In this document: positions 1 through 7,765 of the stretch, piece after piece
How the letters are laid out: every line of letters starts with the position of its first letter
Position numbering within the stretch: position 1 is the stretch's first letter
Assembly (NCBI RefSeq): GCF_014635185.1
Contig: NZ_BMCM01000002.1
Coordinates: 186,001-250,000, forward strand
DNA: 64,000 nt
Reading direction: 5' to 3'
Source of the DNA: Microbacterium murale
Lineage (GTDB): Bacteria; Actinomycetota; Actinomycetes; Actinomycetales; Microbacteriaceae
Made by a program: the position numbers and the translations under genes
Notes under the pieces: model-generated
Told to the model about the DNA's origin: nothing
Database searches by the model: none
The model's input: only the letters and a program-made list of their open reading frames with translations

Positions 1-5
1 GTCAC
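1..5 (-). CDS. Start codon of a gene leaving the left edge
   Basis: Only the first codon (GTG, complement 5..3) and two more bases lie in the window. The start is inferred from a TAGGAT box on the minus strand (17..12) followed by six bases and GTG, the leaderless arrangement seen at many genes here. By known synteny in actinobacteria, where the PDZ/Lon protease gene is followed by a large UPF0182-family membrane protein, this may be that gene. The sequence shows only the promoter and start; the identity is inference. Confidence 0.35.
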
Positions 6-17
6 CCGTCTATCCTA
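3..17 (-). promoter_or_regulatory. Leaderless promoter, left-edge gene
   Basis: TAGGAT at complement 17..12, six bases, then GTG at 5..3. No Shine-Dalgarno fits between them. Confidence 0.45.
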
Positions 18-86
18 GGCGCGGCATTTTGTGTGCGGGCTGTAACAACGGTGACGGAGAGGTCACAGTCCGCTCTCAGCGCAACG

Positions 87-1181
87 TCACGCCGCGGATG
101 CCGTGCACGTGGGCAGCGCGTCGACGTCGCCGCCGTTCGCGATGACCTCGAGCGCGTCGAGCGACTCCTCGAGCGTCGAGGTACTGATCACCTGCAGCCC
201 GTCGGGGACGTGCCCGACGACCTCGTCGCAGTTCGACGACGGGGCGAGGAAGTAGTCGGCACCGGCGTCGACGGCTCCGTAGAGCTTCTGGCGGATGCCG
301 CCGATCGGGCCGACCGTGCCGGCGGCGTCGATCGTCCCTGTGCCGGCGATGTCGTTGCCGCCGGTCATCTCCCCCGGCGTGAGCTCATCCACGATGCCGA
401 GCGCGAACATCATGCCGGCGCTGGGACCGCCCACGTTGTCGAGCTGGATCGTCACGTCGATCGGGAAGTCGTACTGCGTGGTCAGAGTGACGCCGATGAG
501 CCAGGTGTCGACGCCGTCGGTGGTGTCGAGCTCCGGAGTGATCTCGACTCCGATCTGCTGATCTCCGTCACGGAGCACCGTGAGCTCGACCGCGTCGCCC
601 TCGGCTGCCTGGATGGCGGCTCGCAGCTCGGCGGCGCTGGTCACCTTCGTGCCGTCGATCTCCGTGATGACGTCGTTCTCTTCGAGCTCGCCGGCTGCGG
701 GCGAATCCTCGAGCGCTTCCACGACTGTGACCTCAGCGCCGGTGTCGTAGCCGAGTTCGTTCAGCGCGGCAGCCGTCGCCTCGTGCTGCGAGTCGACCAT
801 CAGCGCGGCGTTGCGTTCGTCGCGGTCTTCGCTCGTCACGCCCTCGGGGAACACCGCGTCGATCGGGACGACCGCGCGCGACGAATCCATCCAGGCGAGC
901 GCCAGCTCGAACCACGAGGGCGTGCGCTCCCGGTTTCCGACGACCTGCACGGTCAGCAGGTTGAGGCTGCCACCGGTCTCGAATGTCTCCGCGCCGTCGA
1001 TCGCGATGAGCGGCACGTCTTCGCCGTCTTCACCCGCGGCTGTGCCGAGCGTGTCGTAGACGGGACCTGGGCGCTGGATCACATACGGCGTCGGCAGGAA
1101 GGTGAGCACGACGAGCGCGATGAGCGCGACGATCAGCGCCCAGACGCCCAGGCCGACCCTGGGTGTGCGCGTGTGAGCCAA
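87..1181 (-). CDS. Membrane-anchored PDZ and Lon-type (S16) protease
   Basis: A 364-residue protein with one N-terminal membrane helix (about 11-29), an extracytoplasmic PDZ domain (about 141-216) and a Lon-type proteolytic domain (about 240-345). The Ser-Lys dyad is visible as Ser254 in GGPSAG and Lys299 in GGIRQK. There is no ATPase domain, so it is the single-pass secreted-Lon type (YlbL/Rv3194c-like), expected to cut proteins outside the membrane. I chose the TTG start at 1181 because GGAGGA lies five bases before it. A longer TTG start at 1253 has no ribosome binding site. The gene is divergent from the DUF2342 gene. Confidence 0.9.
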   Translation of the reverse strand: MAHTRTPRVGLGVWALIVALIALVVLTFLPTPYVIQRPGPVYDTLGTAAGEDGEDVPLIAIDGAETFETGGSLNLLTVQVVGNRERTPSWFELALAWMDSSRAVVPIDAVFPEGVTSEDRDERNAALMVDSQHEATAAALNELGYDTGAEVTVVEALEDSPAAGELEENDVITEIDGTKVTSAAELRAAIQAAEGDAVELTVLRDGDQQIGVEITPELDTTDGVDTWLIGVTLTTQYDFPIDVTIQLDNVGGPSAGMMFALGIVDELTPGEMTGGNDIAGTGTIDAAGTVGPIGGIRQKLYGAVDAGADYFLAPSSNCDEVVGHVPDGLQVISTSTLEESLDALEVIANGGDVDALPTCTASAA

Positions 1182-1298
1182 GTGGATCCTCCGTCGTTCG
1201 CGACCGGCGTACAGCGATCTGCCCGCGTCGGGGTCGCGTGCAGAATCCTGCAACTAGCGTAGATGTCACGGCTAGCGACGTGCTGAGAGGCGACCGAC

Positions 1299-2756
1299 AT
1301 GGCAGACAACGACCCCAACCCCGAGGACTTCCAGGAGTTCCTCCGGAAGATGATGTCCGGCGCGGGCGGCGGAGACTTCGACCTGAGCGCGCTTCAGAAC
1401 GCCCTCGGCGGCGCGGACGGTTTCGAGATCGATCCCGCGATGATGGCCGGGCTCATGCGACAGCTGCAGGGCGCGTTCGGCGGCGACCCGTGGGAGAACA
1501 CCCTGCGCCAGGCGCTGCACATCGCGAACCGCGAAGGGCAGGGCATCACCGACGGCTCGCGCCACTCCCTCGTGGATTCCTTCGCACTGGCGAATCTCTG
1601 GCTGGGCGAGGCGACGACGATCTCGGAGCTCGCCGAGAATCCGCAGGCGATGACGCGCGGCGAATGGGTCGAGAAGACCCTACCGGTGTGGAAGGAGATC
1701 GCCGGTCCCGTCTCCACCAGCATCGCGGACGCGCTCACCAGCGCGCTCGACACCCAGGTGCCCGACGACATGCGCGAGGCCATCCAGGGCGCCGGCCAGC
1801 TCATGCGCGGACTCGGCTCCTCGGTGTTCGCCGCGCAGTTCGGGCGGGTGCTCGGCAACCTCTCACTCGAGGTGGTCTCCGGAGGCGATGTCGGCATCCC
1901 GGTTCTCCCGGCCGGCACGGCCGCCCTGATCCCCCAGAACATCACCGCGTTCGGTGAGGGTCTGGAGATCCCCGAGGATCAGATCGCGCTGTACCTCGCG
2001 ACCCGCGAGCTGGCGTACGCCCGCCTGTACCGGCACGCGAAGTGGCTGCACCTGCATGTCATGTCGCAGATCACCGACTTCGCCCGCGGCGTGACCGTCG
2101 ATGTCGAGGCGCTCGAAGACGTCGCGAGCCGCCTCGACCCCTCGAACCCCGAAGAGCTGCGTGCGGCGATCGAGGGCGGCGCTCTGCTGCCCGCGCAGAC
2201 CGAGGCGCAGCGCGACGCCCTCGCCCGTCTGGAGAACATCATCGCCATGATCGACGGCTGGGTGGATGTCGTCACCGCCGAGGCCACTTCGCGACTGCCC
2301 GACAGCGTGCGGCTGGCGGAGGCCGCACGACGCCGACGCGCGGTCGGTGGGCCGGCCGAAGACGCGCTCGGTGCGCTCGTGGGGCTCAAGCTGCGCCCGC
2401 GCCGCATGCGCGAAGCATCCGCGATGTGGCGGAAGGTGACGGATGCTGTCGGCATCGCCGCCCGCGACTCGCTCTGGGACTACCCGGATCTTCAGCCGAC
2501 CGCCGCCGACATCGACGACCCGACGGCGCTGATCGAGCGGCTCCAGGCTCGCGCGCGCGGTGAGGCGCCCGTCGCCGACGAATTCGATGAAGCATTGAGC
2601 CGCCTGCTGGCCGGTGACGATTTCTCCGAAGAGGAGAACTCGGACGACGCCGAGCCTGGCGACGCCAAGCGTGACGCTGAGTCGGACGACACCGAGCCGG
2701 GTGACGCCGAATCGGGCGATGACGAGAAGAACCAGGGCGGCGAGACCCCGGTCTGA
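1299..2756 (+). CDS. DUF2342 family protein (annotated zinc-dependent metalloprotease/hydrolase)
   Basis: 485 residues with an ATG start preceded by GAGAGG. The body matches the actinobacterial DUF2342 family usually labelled zinc-dependent metalloprotease. I see no classical HExxH motif, so the enzymatic label rests on family knowledge only. The last 45 or so residues are a low-complexity acidic tail made of repeated D/T-EPGDA-type units, probably disordered. It lies next to the PDZ/Lon protease, as its relative does in Mycobacterium tuberculosis (Rv3194c-Rv3195). No signal peptide or membrane helix is visible, so it is probably cytoplasmic. Confidence 0.8.
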   Translation: MADNDPNPEDFQEFLRKMMSGAGGGDFDLSALQNALGGADGFEIDPAMMAGLMRQLQGAFGGDPWENTLRQALHIANREGQGITDGSRHSLVDSFALANLWLGEATTISELAENPQAMTRGEWVEKTLPVWKEIAGPVSTSIADALTSALDTQVPDDMREAIQGAGQLMRGLGSSVFAAQFGRVLGNLSLEVVSGGDVGIPVLPAGTAALIPQNITAFGEGLEIPEDQIALYLATRELAYARLYRHAKWLHLHVMSQITDFARGVTVDVEALEDVASRLDPSNPEELRAAIEGGALLPAQTEAQRDALARLENIIAMIDGWVDVVTAEATSRLPDSVRLAEAARRRRAVGGPAEDALGALVGLKLRPRRMREASAMWRKVTDAVGIAARDSLWDYPDLQPTAADIDDPTALIERLQARARGEAPVADEFDEALSRLLAGDDFSEEENSDDAEPGDAKRDAESDDTEPGDAESGDDEKNQGGETPV

Positions 2757-2770
2757 GCGCGGGCGCCCTG

Positions 2771-2871
2771 ATTCTGGCGGTCCTGAGCAACTCTGGCGGC
2801 CAGACGGGCGATCTGCGACCGCCAGAGTTACGGCTGGCCGCCAGAATTGCCCGCGAGTACGGCCAGAATTA
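2771..2871. repeat. Nested inverted repeat
   Basis: Two perfect inverted repeats are nested in one intergenic region. The outer arms are ATTCTGGCGG (2771-2780) and CCGCCAGAAT (2838-2847). The inner arms are AACTCTGGCGG (2789-2799) and CCGCCAGAGTT (2819-2829). A third half-copy, GGCCAGAATTA, sits at 2861-2871. All arms share CTGGCGG. There is no T-run, so this is not a simple terminator. It lies between two genes on the same strand. Confidence 0.8.
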
Positions 2872-2989
2872 CACGCGAGCACGGCAACAGTCGCGCCCAC
2901 TCGCACTGCACATCGGCCGCAGGCACGGTTTTCTCCACTGATCAGCCTTCGCCGCCCCACGGGGAACGGCCGGTGGGCAGAATCGGTGC

Positions 2990-3856
2990 ATGTCGCCCAT
3001 CACACCGCCCACGCTCACGCGTCTCGATCCTGCGTACCCCCTGCTGTGGCGCGACGTCGACACCGTGCAGTTCGGGATGGAGGGCAGCGTGCGGGTGTCG
3101 GTCTCCGAGCCGTGGGTCGACCGGCTGCTGCAGTCGCTGCGGGATGGATTCCGCCCGAGCGCATTCGACGTGATCGCGCACGGTGCCGGCGCCCCGCGAG
3201 ACGCCGCCCGCGACTTGCTCACCGCCCTCAAGCCCGTGCTGCGCACGGACCCGCCTCCGCTGCCGCCCATCTGGATCGAGAGCCTCGACATGACCGATTC
3301 GCGGATCGCGGCGCGTACCGAGATCGCCATGGTCGACGAGGGCTTCCGCACGACCGTGCGCGGGCACCCCGGCGCTGTGGCCGTCGTGCTGGTGGAGGGT
3401 GCGGCATCCGCCCGCCAGTTCGCGAATCACCTGCGCGACGACCTCACCCACCTCCCGATCGCGTTCGAGGCGGGCGGCACGACCATCGGTCCGCTCGTGG
3501 TCCCCGGCCGCACGCCGTGCCTGTCGTGCCGTGACGCGCACGAGCGCGAGCGCGACGCGGCGTGGCCGACGTTGCACGCGCAGCTGGTGGGCACGGCATC
3601 CGGCCGCATCACCGCCGCACGCACAGCCGAGGCCGCCGCGCTCGCCGCGCGCATCCTCGCCGAGCCGGGCCGCACGAGCAGGTCGGTGCGGATCAGCCCC
3701 GACGGCCGCCGCGTCTGGCGTTCGGTGCGCTTTCACGCAGAATGCCGGTGCCGCGAGCAGTCGTTCCGATCTCCTGAAGGAAGCGAGACGGCTGACGCTC
3801 CCCTCGCCCTGCGGAATGCGACCACGACAGTGCGAGAGTTCGAGCGGCGCGCGTGA
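2990..3856 (+). CDS. ThiF/cyclodehydratase-like protein, orphan
   Basis: 288 residues resembling the ThiF-like/TOMM leader-binding (cyclodehydratase) proteins of actinobacteria. A CxxC pair (Cys177, Cys180) and a C-terminal CxC pair (Cys252, Cys254) look like a structural zinc site. No glycine-rich adenylation loop and no YcaO, dehydrogenase or precursor peptide gene is nearby, so a role in peptide heterocyclisation is doubtful; the true function is unknown. CAGAAT lies six bases before the ATG, a weak leaderless promoter. The gene overlaps the convergent helicase gene by 164 bases; its last 34 residues after Cys254 look like an unconserved read-through tail. Confidence 0.6.
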   Translation: MSPITPPTLTRLDPAYPLLWRDVDTVQFGMEGSVRVSVSEPWVDRLLQSLRDGFRPSAFDVIAHGAGAPRDAARDLLTALKPVLRTDPPPLPPIWIESLDMTDSRIAARTEIAMVDEGFRTTVRGHPGAVAVVLVEGAASARQFANHLRDDLTHLPIAFEAGGTTIGPLVVPGRTPCLSCRDAHERERDAAWPTLHAQLVGTASGRITAARTAEAAALAARILAEPGRTSRSVRISPDGRRVWRSVRFHAECRCREQSFRSPEGSETADAPLALRNATTTVREFERRA

Positions 3857-5414
3857 TGCCGACGTAGGCGAGTCGCCGTTCCTCGTCGATGGCATCGAAA
3901 CCGGTCGCATACGAGATCGGCAGCGCACCCTCCGTCCACCCCGCCAGATGCACGTGCGGCCATTCCAGGCCCTTCGCCGCATGCAGCGTCGACAGTGTCA
4001 CGTTCTCGACGGTCGGCTCATGCTGGTCCTTCGCCCGTGCCATCAGCGTCTCGCTGAAGGACCGGAGCGTGGTCTCGCTCGGCGCCTCCTCCGCGAGGCG
4101 CAGGATGGCGCGCCGCGCCTCCCAACCGTCGCGCTGGGCGCCTCCCGCGGCAGGGGGTTCATCGCTGAGGCCGAGCTCGCGCAGCACCTTCTGCACGTTC
4201 GAGAGGAAGCCGCGTTCCGTCGGCGCGACGGAGGCGCCTCGAAGCGCGAGCACGGCCTGACGCACCTCCGGCATGTCGAAGAATCGCTTGCCGCCGAGCA
4301 CGCGCGATGCGATACCCGCCTCGCCGAGAGCCTGCTGGATCACGCCGGATTGCGAGTGCGCCCGGTACAGCACGGCGATCTCGGACGGCGAGGCGCCGGC
4401 AGCGATCCGGGCGGCGATCGAGGCAGCGATACCGGCGGCCTCTTCCGTCTCATTTCCGTAGGCCGTGACGGTCGGCGTCTCTGCAGTGAGCGACTCGCGG
4501 GCCGCGACGAGTTCGAGCGCGCCGGCGCGGCCCTTCATCAGCGCGTTGGCAGCGGCGAGGATCGGGGGCTGAGAGCGGTAGTTCGTCTCCAGGCGCACGA
4601 CCGTGGCATCCGGGTAGCGGCGTCCGAACTCGAGCAGATACTTCTGATCGGCACCCGCGAACGAGTAGATCGTCTGACTGGCGTCGCCGACGACGCAGAT
4701 GTCGCTGCGGTCGCCGAGCCACATCTCCAGCAGGCGGTTCTGAAGCGGCGAGACGTCCTGATACTCGTCGACGGTGAAGTGCCGGTACTGCTCGTGCACG
4801 GACGCCGCGACGCGCGGCTCCGCCTCCAGCATTCCCGCGCATGCCAGCAGCACGTCTTCGAAGTCGAGCTGACGACGGTCATCTTTGAGGGTCTCGTAGC
4901 CCTGCTGCAGTGCGGCGAGCTGCTCGGTGCTGATCCGCCCGACAGAGCGTCCGAGCGCGGCGTGCTGCTCGATCGAGAGCATCGAGACCTTGCGCCATTC
5001 GATCTCGCTGGCGACGTCGCGGAGCGTCGCCGTGTCCGGACGGAGACGCAGCTGCTCGGCGGCCTGGCCGAGCACACGCACCTTGTTGTCGATGATGCTC
5101 GGTGCGGGGGATCCGGCGAGGGTCGGCCAGAAGAAATTCAATTGCGCGAGGGCGGCCGCGTGGAAGGTGCGGGCGACGACCCCCTCGATGCCGAGGCCGC
5201 GCAGGCGTCCACGAAGCTCACCCGCTGCCTTCGCCGTGAATGTGACGGCCATGACACGACTCGGCGAGTACGCTCCGGTGTCCACACCGTGCGCGATGCG
5301 ATGCGTGATGACACGGGTCTTGCCCGTACCGGCACCGGCGAGCACGGCGACGGGACCGCGCAGCACGGATGCCGCTTCCCGCTGCCGTTCGTCGAGCGCG
5401 TCGAGCGCACTCAC
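3693..5414 (-). CDS. UvrD/Rep-family ATP-dependent DNA helicase (UvrD2-like)
   Basis: 573 residues of an SF1A 3'-5' helicase. Walker A GAGTGKT is at 27-33, DEYQD near 215, the AAKGLEW segment near 475 and motif VI (YVGITRA) near 518. It is shorter than mycobacterial UvrD2 because no HRDC domain follows the helicase core. Position beside nudC matches uvrD2-nudC order in mycobacteria. The start is GTG; the Shine-Dalgarno is weak. Conserved sequence ends near residue 550 (base 3764); the last 24 residues are antisense to the tail of the convergent ThiF-like gene. Probable role: DNA unwinding in repair. Confidence 0.9.
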   Translation of the reverse strand: MSALDALDERQREAASVLRGPVAVLAGAGTGKTRVITHRIAHGVDTGAYSPSRVMAVTFTAKAAGELRGRLRGLGIEGVVARTFHAAALAQLNFFWPTLAGSPAPSIIDNKVRVLGQAAEQLRLRPDTATLRDVASEIEWRKVSMLSIEQHAALGRSVGRISTEQLAALQQGYETLKDDRRQLDFEDVLLACAGMLEAEPRVAASVHEQYRHFTVDEYQDVSPLQNRLLEMWLGDRSDICVVGDASQTIYSFAGADQKYLLEFGRRYPDATVVRLETNYRSQPPILAAANALMKGRAGALELVAARESLTAETPTVTAYGNETEEAAGIAASIAARIAAGASPSEIAVLYRAHSQSGVIQQALGEAGIASRVLGGKRFFDMPEVRQAVLALRGASVAPTERGFLSNVQKVLRELGLSDEPPAAGGAQRDGWEARRAILRLAEEAPSETTLRSFSETLMARAKDQHEPTVENVTLSTLHAAKGLEWPHVHLAGWTEGALPISYATGFDAIDEERRLAYVGITRAARTLALSWSHSAGRGERQPSRFLQEIGTTARGTGILRESAPNARRGGRRG

Positions 5415-5442
5415 TTCGACTCTGCGTTCTGACTCGCCGCGC

Positions 5443-6354
5443 TCACTCGGCGACCCGCTCGTTCATTGCACCCGGCGCCCGATCCTCGTACCAGCCCTGG
5501 ATGAGAGCTCTCGCGATGGACGCCGGCCCTGGCAGGCCCACCGGGCCCCCGCCATCGAGCGCGCTGCCGATCTCATCGCGCGTGAACCAGCGCACGTCGA
5601 TGATCTCCTCGCCATCGGGGCGTGCGCGGCGTTCGTCGGATGCTGTCGCGCGGAATCCGACCATCAGGGAACGCGGGTACGGCCACGGCTGCGACCCGAT
5701 GTAGCGGACCGAGTCCAGCCGAACGCCGGCCTCCTCCTCGATCTCGCGGTGCACCGTCAGCTCGAGCGATTCGCCCGCCTCGACGAAGCCCGCGAAGCAG
5801 GAGTACATCCGACCATGCCAGTTCGCGTTCGCACCGAGCAGCAGCTTCTCGCCGTCCTCGCTCTCGACCGCGACGATCACCGCGGGGTCCGTGCGCGGGA
5901 AGATGTCGTGCTGGCAAGCGCTGCACCTGCGCGACCATCCGCCCTGACGGAGTTCGGTGTCTGACCCGCACTTCGCGCAGAAGCTCGCATCACTCAGCCA
6001 GCCGGCGAGCGCGATCGCTTCGACGAGGAGCTCGGTGTTCTCCGGGTCGAGGAGACCACCGGTGTCGCGGAGGCCGAGCCATGTCTCGGCCGGTGCCGCA
6101 TCGATGGATTCTGCGGAAACGGCCTCAACAGCGAGGAGGAGGGGTCCGGTGTCGCTGTGCCTGCCGAGCAGTGCCCATTGAGCGTCTGCGACCTCGTCAG
6201 CGGCGACGGTGACCAGCACGCCGTCGGCGATGCGGACGCGGCCGTCGCGCACGACGACAACGCGGACATCCCCGGATGCGCGCAGCGCCTCGAGGATCCC
6301 CGGCTCATCGCGCAGATGCGCGGCGCGGTCGAACAAGGCACGGCGGACAGTCAT
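5443..6354 (-). CDS. nudC: NAD(+) diphosphatase / RNA deNADding Nudix hydrolase
   Basis: 303 residues with the complete NudC signature: zinc ribbon Cys126, Cys129, Cys144, Cys147; a full Nudix box from Gly189 to Val211 with REIEEE; and the NudC-specific SQPWPYPRS motif at 221-229. The enzyme hydrolyses NAD(H) to NMN(H) and AMP and removes NAD caps from RNA. The ATG start has GAGAGAGGGAG just upstream. It is 28 bases upstream of the UvrD-like helicase gene on the same strand, likely one transcript. The zinc and Nudix residues are intact, so activity is expected. Confidence 0.95.
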   Translation of the reverse strand: MTVRRALFDRAAHLRDEPGILEALRASGDVRVVVVRDGRVRIADGVLVTVAADEVADAQWALLGRHSDTGPLLLAVEAVSAESIDAAPAETWLGLRDTGGLLDPENTELLVEAIALAGWLSDASFCAKCGSDTELRQGGWSRRCSACQHDIFPRTDPAVIVAVESEDGEKLLLGANANWHGRMYSCFAGFVEAGESLELTVHREIEEEAGVRLDSVRYIGSQPWPYPRSLMVGFRATASDERRARPDGEEIIDVRWFTRDEIGSALDGGGPVGLPGPASIARALIQGWYEDRAPGAMNERVAE

Positions 6355-6406
6355 CGACTCCCTCTCTCGCAGGCGTGGCGTAGGCGCAACAGCACCCGAG
6401 CGGACC

Positions 6407-6421
6407 TAACCTGGGGGCATG
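6407..6421 (+). promoter_or_regulatory. Leaderless promoter, phosphotransferase-like gene
   Basis: TAACCT at 6407-6412, six bases (GGGGGC), then ATG at 6419. Confidence 0.6.
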
Positions 6422-7765
6422 GCACGGTCTCCCTTTACTCTAGCGGCGGCGGTCACGGCCGCACTGTCCGGGGCGGAGGTCGTCGGGGCGCGAACTCTGA
6501 CAGCCGACGGCGACGGTCGGTTCGACTCAGCGGTCGTGACACTCGCCGACGGGCGCGAACTCGCGATCCGTGTCGGCGATGACGATGAGACGGCGCGCGA
6601 ACTCGCCTCAGAGTCGCTCGCGCTGCGCGCGCTGACCGCAGGTGCACGCGCCATGCTCCCCTTCCGAGCACCCGAGTACGTCGGCGAGACGCGTCTCGCC
6701 GACGGTCGCGCACTCGTGACCGAACTGCTGCCCGGATTCCAGATCGAAGCGTCCCATGTGCCGGCAGGTCGCGGAGCGGCAGAGTCGATGGGGGCATCGA
6801 TCGCTGCAGTGCACGCGCTGCCTGCATCCGTGGTGCGCAGTGCCGGACTCACCGCCCGCAGTGCGGAGGAAGCCAGGGAAGAAGTCCGCCAACTCGTCGA
6901 TCGCGCCGCGGCGACCGGGCGCGTCCCCGCACGCCTGACTGTGCGCTGGCGCGAGGCCGTGGAGGACGACGATCTCTGGCGCTTCGAATCCGCAGTGACG
7001 CTGGGCGGCGTGCAGGCGACGTCGTTCCTGTTCGAAGACGACCCCGACGCCGGCCCGTCCGTGATCGGCCTCGTGCACTGGCACGGCCTCGCACTCGGGG
7101 ATCCCGCAGTGGATCTCGCCTGGCTCTCGTCCGCAACGGATGCTGCCGGTGACGTGCACGCCGCATACGCGCAGGCGTCTGACCGGACGCCGGATGGCGC
7201 GCTGGCGATGCGGGCGCGGCTGCTGGCCGAACTCGAGTTCGCACGCTGGCTGGTGCACGGCGATGCGCTGCACCGCACGGACATCATGGACGATGCCGCC
7301 GCGCTGCTCACGGCCCTGGCCGAAGGGCTCCGCGAGAACGACCTGTCCGTCATCGCGCAGCGCAGCGAGGGCGTCGACTCCGCCATGGACGCGCTGGGAC
7401 GAGTGCCCGAGACAGCTTCGACGCGAGTGAACATCGCCATGGAGACCGACGCGTACAACCCTCGGGACCTGCTGCCAGGCGAGGACGATGCGGTCGCAGA
7501 CGAACCCGGGGGCGGTCGCGCCCCTGGGGGTGACGCCGTAGGCGGCGACGTGTACGTCGGCGATTCCACCGAGGATCTCAGTGACCTCGCGGATTCTGAC
7601 CTGCTGCCTCGGGACGAGTCAGCCCAGAGTGATGACTCGATATTCCCCGTCGCCCAGCCTGTCGACGCGTCCCCGGCCGGGAGCGACGACGCCGACCCCG
7701 CGGATGAGGCTCAGCGCGCCGCGCGCGCCGCGCTCCAGCGCTGGACCAACTCCTCCTCCGAATAG
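6419..7765 (+). CDS. Phosphotransferase (APH/kinase-fold) protein with degenerate catalytic loop
   Basis: 448 residues. The first 320 follow the aminoglycoside/macrolide phosphotransferase fold: an N-lobe strand around 45-52 and a GDPAVDLAWL segment at 227-236 that matches the metal-binding region of the family. The catalytic HGDxxxxN loop that should precede it is replaced by VTLGGVQATSFLF (193-205), with no His-Gly-Asp and no Asn. The remaining 110 residues are acidic, Gly/Pro/Ser-rich and probably disordered. It may be a pseudokinase or a substrate-binding relative. It overlaps the convergent adnB gene by 55 bases. Resistance function should not be assumed. Confidence 0.75.
   Translation: MARSPFTLAAAVTAALSGAEVVGARTLTADGDGRFDSAVVTLADGRELAIRVGDDDETARELASESLALRALTAGARAMLPFRAPEYVGETRLADGRALVTELLPGFQIEASHVPAGRGAAESMGASIAAVHALPASVVRSAGLTARSAEEAREEVRQLVDRAAATGRVPARLTVRWREAVEDDDLWRFESAVTLGGVQATSFLFEDDPDAGPSVIGLVHWHGLALGDPAVDLAWLSSATDAAGDVHAAYAQASDRTPDGALAMRARLLAELEFARWLVHGDALHRTDIMDDAAALLTALAEGLRENDLSVIAQRSEGVDSAMDALGRVPETASTRVNIAMETDAYNPRDLLPGEDDAVADEPGGGRAPGGDAVGGDVYVGDSTEDLSDLADSDLLPRDESAQSDDSIFPVAQPVDASPAGSDDADPADEAQRAARAALQRWTNSSSE

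Noticed and set aside
33-1262. A 409-codon plus-strand open frame opposite the PDZ/Lon protease gene
   Set aside because: The minus frame has a membrane helix, PDZ domain and Ser-Lys dyad; the plus frame is an Arg/Asp-rich shadow.
6419-7765. Macrolide or aminoglycoside resistance phosphotransferase
   Set aside because: The catalytic His-Gly-Asp loop is missing and the gene sits in a conserved housekeeping block.
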